The notes under the pieces were generated by a model. That model was not told where the DNA came from and did no database searches. It saw only the letters and a list, made by a program, of their open reading frames with translations. Below are positions 27,119 to 34,576 of a DNA stretch of 64,000 nucleotides, in pieces. Location: assembly GCF_003015185.1 (NCBI RefSeq), contig NZ_CP027860.1, forward strand, positions 5,053,001 to 5,117,000, in the 5' to 3' direction. Each line of letters starts with the position of its first letter. Position 1 is the stretch's first letter. This DNA is from Ahniella affigens (GTDB lineage Bacteria > Pseudomonadota > Gammaproteobacteria > Xanthomonadales > Ahniellaceae). The position numbers were made by a program, and so were the translations under genes.

Positions 27119-27556
27119 CTACTTGAGTTGCTGCGCCAAGCCAAGCAAGATGCCTTCGGGCCCACGGATGTAACACAGCCGGTAAACATCTCGATAGTTG
27201 ACGACTTCATCCACGATGGTGGCGCCGAACTGGCGCAGGCGCGCCAGGGTGTCGTCGAGATCGGTCACGGCAAACATCACGCGCAAATAGCCCAGCGAAT
27301 TGACGGGCGCGAGCCGATGATCCGACGCCATGGCGGGCGCGTGGAAGTGCGACAGCTCGATCCGGCTGTGGCCATCTGGCGTGCGCAGCATCGCGATTTC
27401 GACTTTCTGGTCGCGGACGCCCGTAACGCGCCCGGCCCATTCTTCGTCGACCATCATTCGACCTTCGAGGATCATGCCGAGTTCGACAAAGAACGAGATC
27501 GTTGCATCGAGGTCTTCCACCACGATGCTCACATTGTCCATCCGAACGATTGTCAT
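27119..27556 (-). CDS. VOC-superfamily (glyoxalase-like) protein
   Basis: The 145-residue protein has the paired beta-alpha-beta units of the vicinal oxygen chelate fold: MDNVSIVVEDLDATISFFVE at the start and VMFAVTDLDDTLARLRQFGA in the second half, ending VYRLCYIRGPEGILLGLAQQ. Candidate metal ligands are in the usual strand positions (His/Glu pairs such as RIELSHFH). The reaction is unknown; relatives include glyoxalase and bleomycin-resistance proteins. It starts 9 bases after the small membrane protein gene and is probably co-transcribed with it. Confidence 0.82.
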   Translation of the reverse strand: MTIVRMDNVSIVVEDLDATISFFVELGMILEGRMMVDEEWAGRVTGVRDQKVEIAMLRTPDGHSRIELSHFHAPAMASDHRLAPVNSLGYLRVMFAVTDLDDTLARLRQFGATIVDEVVNYRDVYRLCYIRGPEGILLGLAQQLK

Positions 27557-27565
27557 GATTCGACC

Positions 27566-27826
27566 TTATCCGCTATCGCTTGGGACCCGTTGCACGCGTT
27601 TACGGTAGTCATTGACATTGTCGCCTTGAATGCGTGTCTTTTGCGTGCCTTTGACTTCAGACACTTTGCGCTCCGAGCCCGTGATGGGCTTGGCTTCGAC
27701 CGCAGTCTCGTGCTCAAAGCTGTGCGACTTATCGGTGTTGCGGTAGTACCGGTAGAGAAACCAGTACAGACCCGTGGCACCGGCTGGGCCGGCTAGCAAT
27801 AACCATAGTCCACTGTCGTCGCTCAC
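27566..27826 (-). CDS. Small membrane protein in the SPFH gene set
   Basis: The 86-residue protein has one N-terminal membrane helix (LWLLLAGPAGATGLYWFLYR, residues 7-26) and a polar Lys/Arg-rich cytoplasmic tail. The start is GTG 27826, overlapping the stop of the zinc-ribbon gene as GTGA, so translational coupling is likely. No family was recognised. Its tight link to the zinc-ribbon and SPFH genes suggests a partner role. Confidence 0.65.
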   Translation of the reverse strand: MSDDSGLWLLLAGPAGATGLYWFLYRYYRNTDKSHSFEHETAVEAKPITGSERKVSEVKGTQKTRIQGDNVNDYRKRVQRVPSDSG

Positions 27827-29139
27827 AGATTACTCCCCACAATCGCCAATGCAATGCCTTCGAGAATCGTGCCAACGGTCAGCGCTGCCAGCAACAGCTT
27901 CCACTGTTGCACGGGCACACTGCCCATCGTCTCGCCGGTGCGGCCATTGACCGCAATGTAGTGCAGCATGCCGCCGTTGCTGCCCGGTTGGTGGTACGAA
28001 TACAGCCACACCGGCAAATACATCGAGACCCAGCGCGTGCCATGCACAACGAGGCGCTCGCGCTCCCAGCGCACGCCGCGGTCGTATCGATTGACCGATT
28101 GCCGGACTTGTGCGCGCGCGATCGACAGGAGCTGGTCTTCCAAACGCGGCTGCAAGTGATCGACATCGCGATCGCGCTTTTCGGAACTGAAGCCCGCGAG
28201 ATAGGACGCGTTCCACTTCACCGCATTCTTGGTGTCGAACGGCAGGATGGTATTGATGATGTTGTTCGTATTGGCGCGCGTATCCAGGTTGCCGCGATCG
28301 GCGGACGATTCGATCGTCAGATCGTCGACCGTGAAGTCGACGTGGCGATCCACCTGATAGACGTCGGCATCGTAGTACGTCTTCTTGTCGTTGCCGCTGC
28401 CGGTGGTGTAGCGGCGCGTCTCAACTTCGCCTTGGCCGGACACATCGGCGCTGACATTGCCGTCGATGACCATGTAAGGCAGGTAGACACCCACGACGTT
28501 TTCTGGCGTGAACTGTTCCTTGAAAGCTTTCAGCGCAAAGAGCCGGCGCTTGTCGACGAATTGGCGGATGCGCGCGACGGCGTCGTCCTTTTTGATGTGG
28601 AACGGCAACACGGCATCTGGCACCGCACCGTTCGCGACTTGCTCGTTGACGCCGAACACATGTCGACACCAATGGCAGCGCGCCGTCATCGAACTCTGCG
28701 TGTTGACGGTCACCTCGGCACCGCAGCCGGTGCACTTGAAGCTCATCAAGTCGGCGACATCGGCCGCAATATTGCGAGCGCCCGATGCAATGACGCGGCC
28801 TTTCAGTTGGTCGATGCCCACGCCGAGGCCGAATTCTTCCTCGACGCGCTGGCCTTGCCACTCGTTGCGGCAAAACAAGCAGATCAGCAGATCGCTGCCA
28901 GGCTTGTGCCGAATGTCGGTGGCGCCGCACTTCGGACAGTGGTTCTGACCGTCCTTGAGCTCGGCGGACTCGGTGTCAATCGCAACCGGGTCGGGCGCGA
29001 GCAATTCGTCACGAATGGGCTTTGGCAGCGTCGCCGGATCGATCGGCGAGCTGCCTGGCTGGGGTGGCACATCCTGTGGCGATCCGGGGCCGCTGTAGGG
29101 CGGCAGCGGCGGTGGCGGCGGATTGCTCGGTTTTGACAT
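27823..29139 (-). CDS. Double zinc-ribbon membrane protein (YdjG-like)
   Basis: The 438-residue protein begins with a proline-rich stretch (1-35). Two Cys4 zinc ribbons follow: C68/C71 with C87/C90, and C136/C139 with C155/C158. The middle has beta-rich domains (VVGVYLPYMVIDGNVSADVS, then RWVSMYLPVWLYSYHQ). A C-terminal membrane helix (about 415-435) anchors it. The plan matches Bacillus YdjG, found with the SPFH protein YdjI and a PspA relative. Here the SPFH gene lies 22 bp upstream; no PspA gene is in the window. Confidence 0.75.
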   Translation of the reverse strand: MSKPSNPPPPPLPPYSGPGSPQDVPPQPGSSPIDPATLPKPIRDELLAPDPVAIDTESAELKDGQNHCPKCGATDIRHKPGSDLLICLFCRNEWQGQRVEEEFGLGVGIDQLKGRVIASGARNIAADVADLMSFKCTGCGAEVTVNTQSSMTARCHWCRHVFGVNEQVANGAVPDAVLPFHIKKDDAVARIRQFVDKRRLFALKAFKEQFTPENVVGVYLPYMVIDGNVSADVSGQGEVETRRYTTGSGNDKKTYYDADVYQVDRHVDFTVDDLTIESSADRGNLDTRANTNNIINTILPFDTKNAVKWNASYLAGFSSEKRDRDVDHLQPRLEDQLLSIARAQVRQSVNRYDRGVRWERERLVVHGTRWVSMYLPVWLYSYHQPGSNGGMLHYIAVNGRTGETMGSVPVQQWKLLLAALTVGTILEGIALAIVGSNL

Positions 29140-29161
29140 GGTGATGGGCCCCGTTTGTTGC

Positions 29162-30304
29162 TTACAAGCCTAGCGCTTTGGCCTTGAGGGTATCGTAGTC
29201 GGCCTGGGTGATCAGACCCAGGTCCAGCATTTCCTTGGCCTTCTTCAACTTGGCGATGGGGTCTTCAGCGGCCGGTGTGACGGGCTGCTGGATGCCGGCG
29301 ACGCCGCCCATCATGCCACTGGCCATGCCGATTCCGACGAGACCGGCTGCGCCGCTGTTCTCGCCAGCCGCCTGGATGCCCGCAGCGACGCTGGCCTGCA
29401 GATTCGAGTTGCCGCGCGCGCCCGACAACGCATCGGCGCGCTGCACCGTCTTCAGCAGTTCCTTGGTGTTCGCATCGTATTCGATCGACACGATGGCCGT
29501 CTTGACGATGGCGAGGCCGCGATCGGTCTTCCATTGGTAGGCATTTTCGACCGCCGCCGACAGGCTCTTGGCAAAGCCGATCGAGTCCTGCTGCAGCTTG
29601 GTGATGCGGTTGTTCTTGCTCGGGTCGTTCGTGTAAAGACTGAACGCCGGCGCCAGCGAGCTCACCACTTCATTGAACAACTGGCTGGCCGCAGCGTTGT
29701 CGAGATCGGTGAAGTCAAACACCTTGCCGGGCTGCAGATAGGCGGCCGGCACGAAGTTCTTCACGAACAGGATGGGATCGACGATCTTCATCGTGTACGA
29801 CCCGCGCGTGACGGCGCCGACTTGCGTGTTCAGGAAGCCGTCGTCCCAGTAGATCTCAGACTGCGTGCCAAAGCGGTTGTCTGGCAGTTCCTTGAGCGAC
29901 ACGAAGAACGCCGCCTGCTGCGAACCCGGCTGGCCGCCAAACTTGAAGCGTTCCCAGCTCTGCTTGATCAGAGAATCGACCAGACCATCGCCAGCGAAGA
30001 TGGACTTCGAGTTCAGATCGTCGGATCGCCACTCATAGCCACCCGGCTCGGCCACAAAGCCCGTGATGGCACCATCCTGCAGCAACAGCAACCCGTAGCC
30101 CTCGGGCACCACAATCTTGGAGCCATTGCTGATGATGTTCGACGAGCCCTTGGTATTGGACCCACGCCCGGCATTGGTGCCCTGAGGCACAGCCGCAAAC
30201 ACGGCAGCCGTGGCCGGCAATCCGTTCGGCACGGTGTAGAAGTCCTTCCATTGGTCGGCGAGCACGCCGCCAACCGAACCCGCAACTGCTTGAATCAGAC
30301 CCAT
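29162..30304 (-). CDS. SPFH-domain protein with C-terminal SHOCT domain (YdjI-like)
   Basis: ATG 30304 follows a GGAG site. The 380-residue protein has the virion-core/YdjI form of SPFH domain: QWKDFYTVP near the start, SKIVVPEGYGLLLLQDGAI, GGYEWRSDD, and TRGSYTMKIVDPILFVKNFV. A Gly/Ala-rich linker follows (about 300-345) and then a SHOCT domain (LKKAKEMLDLGLITQADYDT). SPFH proteins scaffold membrane microdomains. It heads a minus-strand set with the zinc-ribbon and small membrane genes; a membrane-stress role like that of Bacillus YdjFGHI is inferred. Confidence 0.82.
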   Translation of the reverse strand: MGLIQAVAGSVGGVLADQWKDFYTVPNGLPATAAVFAAVPQGTNAGRGSNTKGSSNIISNGSKIVVPEGYGLLLLQDGAITGFVAEPGGYEWRSDDLNSKSIFAGDGLVDSLIKQSWERFKFGGQPGSQQAAFFVSLKELPDNRFGTQSEIYWDDGFLNTQVGAVTRGSYTMKIVDPILFVKNFVPAAYLQPGKVFDFTDLDNAAASQLFNEVVSSLAPAFSLYTNDPSKNNRITKLQQDSIGFAKSLSAAVENAYQWKTDRGLAIVKTAIVSIEYDANTKELLKTVQRADALSGARGNSNLQASVAAGIQAAGENSGAAGLVGIGMASGMMGGVAGIQQPVTPAAEDPIAKLKKAKEMLDLGLITQADYDTLKAKALGL

Positions 30305-30566
30305 GATCGTTCTCCGTGGCGCTTGGCCGGACCTCATGCCCGGCATGGGTCGAGACTATACAGCCCCCGACCGCTACGGCGATTCCCGTCATGCGTTTTT
30401 TGACGATGTCGCAGGCAGCCCCAGATTCCAAGGCTTGACTACCAGCAAGCTGACCTCGCACGCCCTGAAAATTGGCTGCCATGGTCGATTTTGAATGGGC
30501 CGTCCTTGGCCCTCAGCGATGCTGACCACGTTCGCAGCTCGCCTGGCACGCGGGCAGGCCGTTGGC

Positions 30567-31646
30567 TCAGGCCAACGCCGGATAGTCGGTGTAGCCTTCG
30601 GCGCCGCCGCCATACAACAGATTTGCGCGCAATTCGTTCAGAACCGCGCCCTCTTTCAAGCGGCGCACCAGATCAGGATTGCTGATGAACGAGCGACCGA
30701 ACGCGATCAGATCGGCCTTGCCATCGGCGATCGTCGCAGTGGCCAACTGAGCGCTATAGCCGTTGTTGACCAACCAAGGCCCCTTGAAGGCTTGGCGCAA
30801 CGCGTCGTAATCAAAGCGCGGCGCGTTGGGTTCACGCGTGCCACCGGTTTCGCCTTCGATCACATGCAAGTACGCAAGCCCAAATGTGGCCAGTTGCGCG
30901 ACCACGTAACCGTAGGTTTGTTGTGGTGTGCTGTCCAGCGGTGCGGTGAACGACGTCATGGGGCTCAGCCGGATGCCGGTTCGGCCGGCGCCAATCTCGT
31001 CGACGATGGCTTGGGTGACCTCGATGATCAGACGCGCGCGGTTTTCGATGCTGCCGCCATAGCGCCCGGTGCGGTCGTTCACGCTATCGCGGAGGAACTG
31101 CTCCAACAGATACGTGTTGGCGGCGTGGATTTCGACGCCGTCGAATCCAGCGGTGATCGCATTGCGGGCCGCGCGACGATAATCGTTGATCAGGCCGGGA
31201 ATTTCGTCATCGCGCAGCGCTCTTGGCGTGGAGACCGGCTCGAAGCCTTGCTTCGTAAAGGTCTTCGCCACCGCGGCGCGGTTTGTCGACGAGACCGGGA
31301 CCTCGCCTGCTGGCAGCAGTGACGTATGCGAAATACGGCCAACATGCCACAGCTGAATGACAATCTTGCCGCCCTCGGCGTGAACCGCGTCGGTCACCTT
31401 TTTCCAGGCGTCGATCTGTGTGTCATTCCAGATGCCCGGGGTGTCGAGATAGCCCTGGGCAGTAGCGCTGATCGGGCTGGCTTCGGTAATGATCAAGCCG
31501 GCGGTCGCGCGCTGACGGTAGTACTCAACGGTCAGCGGGCCGGGAATGTTTCCCGGCAACGCTCGATTGCGAGTGAGCGGCGCCATGACGATTCGGTTGG
31601 TCAGGGTCAAGTCGCCAATTTGGGTCGGATCAAACAAGGTAGTCAT
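30567..31646 (-). CDS. nemA: Old yellow enzyme-type alkene reductase (NemA-like)
   Basis: The 359-residue flavoprotein matches N-ethylmaleimide reductase: TNRIVMAPLTRNRA near residue 17, EASPISATAQGY, VIQLWHVGRISH, FDGVEIHAANTYLLEQFLRD (substrate-binding histidine/asparagine region), and NDRTGRYGGSIENR. FMN-dependent, it would reduce activated C=C bonds in quinones, maleimides and nitro-compounds with NAD(P)H. It lies downstream of a NemR-like regulator on the same strand, with an operator 31 bases before its start. Confidence 0.9.
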   Translation of the reverse strand: MTTLFDPTQIGDLTLTNRIVMAPLTRNRALPGNIPGPLTVEYYRQRATAGLIITEASPISATAQGYLDTPGIWNDTQIDAWKKVTDAVHAEGGKIVIQLWHVGRISHTSLLPAGEVPVSSTNRAAVAKTFTKQGFEPVSTPRALRDDEIPGLINDYRRAARNAITAGFDGVEIHAANTYLLEQFLRDSVNDRTGRYGGSIENRARLIIEVTQAIVDEIGAGRTGIRLSPMTSFTAPLDSTPQQTYGYVVAQLATFGLAYLHVIEGETGGTREPNAPRFDYDALRQAFKGPWLVNNGYSAQLATATIADGKADLIAFGRSFISNPDLVRRLKEGAVLNELRANLLYGGGAEGYTDYPALA

Positions 31647-31676
31647 GGCAGTCCTTTCAGGGAATGTGGGTAATAT

Positions 31677-31691
31677 TAGACCGGTCGGCTA
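31677..31691. promoter_or_regulatory. NemR-type operator upstream of nemA
   Basis: TAGACCGGTCGGCTA is near-palindromic and matches the site at 32356-32370 (TAGACCAGTCGTCTA) in 13 of 15 bases; both continue GTA. E. coli NemR boxes have the related form TAGACC...GGTCTA. It lies 31-45 bases upstream of the nemA start. Confidence 0.7.
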
Positions 31692-31747
31692 GTATTTAGG
31701 GGCAGAAAAAGTCGCGGTGGCGACGGGTGGAAGGGATCATCTGAGGG

Positions 31748-32332
31748 CTATGACGTCAGGATCTGGCGGGTAAAAGCCAGCGCGTTGTTCAACGCCTCGG
31801 GGTTACGATTGAGCTTGCCCAGCAGACTTGCGCCTAACCAGAGTGGATACAGCATGTGGGCTGTTGCTTTGGGATCGAGCTCAGGAATCGAGCCGTCCTG
31901 GATCCCAAGTTCGATCTGCCGGGCAATGCGTTGGACGATCTGTTCGGTGCCGTCGCGGAGCGTCATGCGCATGGGCTCGGACAAGTCCGCGACTTCGCCG
32001 CCCAGCTTGACGACCAGGCACTTTGCCTCGTTGCAGCGTGCGCCCTGGCCATCGACCCAGCCCTGCCAGTAGCGCATCAAGCGCTGATTCGCCGTAAGCG
32101 ACTCGTCAGCAAACGCCGCATCCAGCATGGCGAGGTAGTGGTCGAAGTAGTCCTGGAGGAGCGCCTGCCCGAACTGCTCCTTCGACGGAAAGTAGTGATA
32201 GAACGAGCCTTTCGGCACACCCGCCGAACTCAAAATCTCGTTCAGACCAACACTCGAAAAGCCCTTGCCGACGATGATCCGGTGGCCGGTGTCGAGGATG
32301 TGCTGACGCGTGTTGTCGTGGCGGGTGTTCAT
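31748..32332 (-). CDS. nemR: TetR-family repressor (NemR-like)
   Basis: From ATG 32332 the 194-residue protein has a TetR helix-turn-helix (GKGFSSVGLNEILSSAGVPK, then GSFYHYFPSKEQFG). The ligand domain has RCNEAKCLVVKLGGEVADLS, with Cys100 and Cys105. In E. coli NemR a cysteine in this segment senses electrophiles and hypochlorite, releasing DNA. It sits directly upstream of nemA. Two matching operators, one before each gene, support joint control including autoregulation. Confidence 0.85.
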   Translation of the reverse strand: MNTRHDNTRQHILDTGHRIIVGKGFSSVGLNEILSSAGVPKGSFYHYFPSKEQFGQALLQDYFDHYLAMLDAAFADESLTANQRLMRYWQGWVDGQGARCNEAKCLVVKLGGEVADLSEPMRMTLRDGTEQIVQRIARQIELGIQDGSIPELDPKATAHMLYPLWLGASLLGKLNRNPEALNNALAFTRQILTS

Positions 32333-32355
32333 GTCGAGGGTATTAGAACAAGAAT

Positions 32356-32370
32356 TAGACCAGTCGTCTA
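32356..32370. promoter_or_regulatory. NemR-type operator upstream of nemR
   Basis: TAGACCAGTCGTCTA has perfect 5-bp arms (TAGAC/GTCTA) and lies 24-38 bases upstream of the nemR start. It overlaps the TAG stop of the upstream DUF5063 gene. Its match to the nemA site is 13 of 15 bases. Confidence 0.7.
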
Positions 32371-32871
32371 GTACCCCTCTGTGAGCAAATGTGTCGCATC
32401 CCAATAGGCATGAAGTGCACGGAGCGCTCCCGTCGCATGGTCTCCCCAATGCGTGCGAAAGCTGAACGTCCACTCCCAAAATGCGGCGGCTATTCGGCCG
32501 TGATCGTAGTGTCTCAATCCGTCTGCAACATCACGGTAGATGTCTTGAAGATCATCGCAGACATCGCCAATGACCGGCTGCTCGGGTGGCACTTCAAGCG
32601 GATCGAATACAATGCCGTAATACCCGATGGGCAATAGGCGCGTGCGCGCCACGACGCTGGCCATTTCAGCATCTTCCAACGCCAAGGTCGCATCGTCGTC
32701 ATGCTGCTCGTTATGCAGCGGTTCCGCCGTCAGCTGCAACAACAACGCCGCGTGATACAGCGCACTGACTCGTACCAGCGCGCTGTACACAGACATGTCA
32801 GTTCCGTCCGCGCCATTTGCCCAATGGCAATAGCGCCGGGCCTCGCTTTCGAATTGGTCAATCGGCGACAT
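32368..32871 (-). CDS. DUF5063-domain protein
   Basis: The 167-residue cytosolic, mostly helical protein fits DUF5063: FESEARRYCHWANG at the start, YSALVRVSALYHAALLL, then YYGIVFDP and a C-terminal FSFRTHWGDHATGALRALHA. Function of the family is unknown. Its last bases form part of the NemR operator, so readthrough into nemR may be affected by repressor binding. Confidence 0.72.
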   Translation of the reverse strand: MSPIDQFESEARRYCHWANGADGTDMSVYSALVRVSALYHAALLLQLTAEPLHNEQHDDDATLALEDAEMASVVARTRLLPIGYYGIVFDPLEVPPEQPVIGDVCDDLQDIYRDVADGLRHYDHGRIAAAFWEWTFSFRTHWGDHATGALRALHAYWDATHLLTEGY

Positions 32872-33044
32872 TCACGCTCCAGCCTCAATCAACGATCGCT
32901 GCGGTAAGCGGGCAATGGTATCGCCAGAGAATGTTGTCGCTGGAATCCCTTTTGTAAATACTCGTTCTTGGGGAAAACCAAACACTCAATCTGCGACAGA
33001 CAAGCGGTGCAAGTTGTCCAACTACGCTGTGCAACGAGGCGAAG

Positions 33045-34385
33045 TCAGTTCTCGAAGCCGTCTGAAAGCAGCGTCCCAACGATTACGCGTGACATGCCAA
33101 ACGATACGCTGTTGTTCGAAACGCCGACGCCGGTGAGCAATGGGTAGCCCTGATACCAACCAAAGCTGCGCGTCGGCCACACCAGCAGCGAACCACTGTT
33201 GTTGCTGACCTGCATCGAATAGCGCGCGGCAAGTTGCGGCGCGCCGGTGCCGGGATGAATGTCGACAAACGCCAGCTCGAACGCCGGCGTGCCGACGTAG
33301 ATTCGGCCTGATTGACCTTGCGACGCCATGGCCATCGTTGCGCATTGGATCGTCAACGTGTCGCACGCGCCGGGATTGATGCTGAGCCGGAGGTGGCCAC
33401 TCGGGGTCGGCGCGGTGTCGATCGAAGACACCCGCGCCGCGATCACCTCCAAATCGCCGCCCGTGCATCGGGCCCGGCCAATCAGCAGCGGCTCATTGGT
33501 CAACGGCGCGTCGCGGACGATGTCGTCGAGCACCGATGCTGACGCCGTGCTGGTGCTGCAATGAAGGTCAAAGAAGCGCTGTGATCCAACGACATTTGCA
33601 GCCGGGTCATAGGGTACGTAAAGCGCCTTGGCGGCGGCCGTACCGAGCGCGTCGATCTTGCCATCTGGACGCATCGCGATACGGAAGACGCGCAAGTCGA
33701 GATTACTGAAAGACGCACTGAAGCCCTCGAAGAACTGACTGCCTTCGTACTTGATCAAGGCCGCGCGGTCGACTTCGCCGCCCTGGCCCTGCACCGCCAT
33801 CAGCAAACCATTGAACCCGGGCCGGACGTTCGGCAAAGCCAAGACATCGCGCAAGGCGCCGACGCCGCCCGCAAAATGCGTCGGCATATTGCTCGATGTG
33901 AAACCGAGCAGGCTGCCGTCTGTGGCAAAGCGCGCCACTGCAACGAAATTGACGCTGAACTTGTAGACAAAGTGGACGATCTCGGCCCCGCCTTGCACGA
34001 CGACGACCGCGCGCGTCTGGATCTGATCCACGGCGCCGCCGACCACGCCATCCGGAATCGGCAGCGCGTAGGCAATGCTGCCGTTCGTGCCGAAACTCGT
34101 GTCGAGCGCGCCGTTGGCCTGGATTCGGCTGCAGACAATCCGGGGCGTACCACTGAACACCTGCGCCGAGAATAGGAGGTAGGTCCCCGACGCCGGCAAT
34201 TGAACAAAGCCGAGGGACAGGCTTCCGGGCATTGCGCCGGTGGCTTGGGGGACCGACACCAAGCCATCGGTGCCAAAGCTTCGGTCCAGATCCAGGGGCG
34301 ATGGCGTTTGCGAGCGGGCAAGCGGCGCCGCAACGAGCAGGACAAGGACGGCAAACCAGCGAAGGGCGAAACCAGACATGCGCAT
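33045..34385 (-). CDS. Exported delta-60 repeat protein with GFE-type tail
   Basis: The 446-residue protein has a signal peptide (residues 3-25, LRWFAVLVLLVAAPLARSQ). ATG 34385 or, two codons on, 34379 could be the start. It carries delta-60 repeat-like units (DLDRSFGTDGLVSVPQ, ANGALDTSFGTNGSI), which form beta-propeller-like folds. The end is LLSDGFEN, a variant of the GFE tail with one extra residue. It diverges from the CadC/TPR regulator at 34577, and a second delta-60 protein lies beyond that regulator. Confidence 0.78.
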   Translation of the reverse strand: MRMSGFALRWFAVLVLLVAAPLARSQTPSPLDLDRSFGTDGLVSVPQATGAMPGSLSLGFVQLPASGTYLLFSAQVFSGTPRIVCSRIQANGALDTSFGTNGSIAYALPIPDGVVGGAVDQIQTRAVVVVQGGAEIVHFVYKFSVNFVAVARFATDGSLLGFTSSNMPTHFAGGVGALRDVLALPNVRPGFNGLLMAVQGQGGEVDRAALIKYEGSQFFEGFSASFSNLDLRVFRIAMRPDGKIDALGTAAAKALYVPYDPAANVVGSQRFFDLHCSTSTASASVLDDIVRDAPLTNEPLLIGRARCTGGDLEVIAARVSSIDTAPTPSGHLRLSINPGACDTLTIQCATMAMASQGQSGRIYVGTPAFELAFVDIHPGTGAPQLAARYSMQVSNNSGSLLVWPTRSFGWYQGYPLLTGVGVSNNSVSFGMSRVIVGTLLSDGFEN

Positions 34386-34576
34386 GTTCCAAGGTCGAAG
34401 GAGGAAGACGCATGGTCGCTACCCGACCAAGATTGCGCCTGACCTGAAGCCGACAGCAACCGGACAGCAACCGGACACGGCAGAAAAATCGAGGTAGGAT
34501 TTGGACTTAGATCAGGACTTGGGCGGCAGCAACGAGCTGCCGCATGGGGCGACTGACCATCGCGACAAGGACATTC

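Noticed and set aside
27907-29136. A 409-codon plus-strand open frame
   Set aside because: It is antisense to the zinc-ribbon protein, whose paired cysteines are clearly real. The plus-strand product is His/Arg-rich with no domain.
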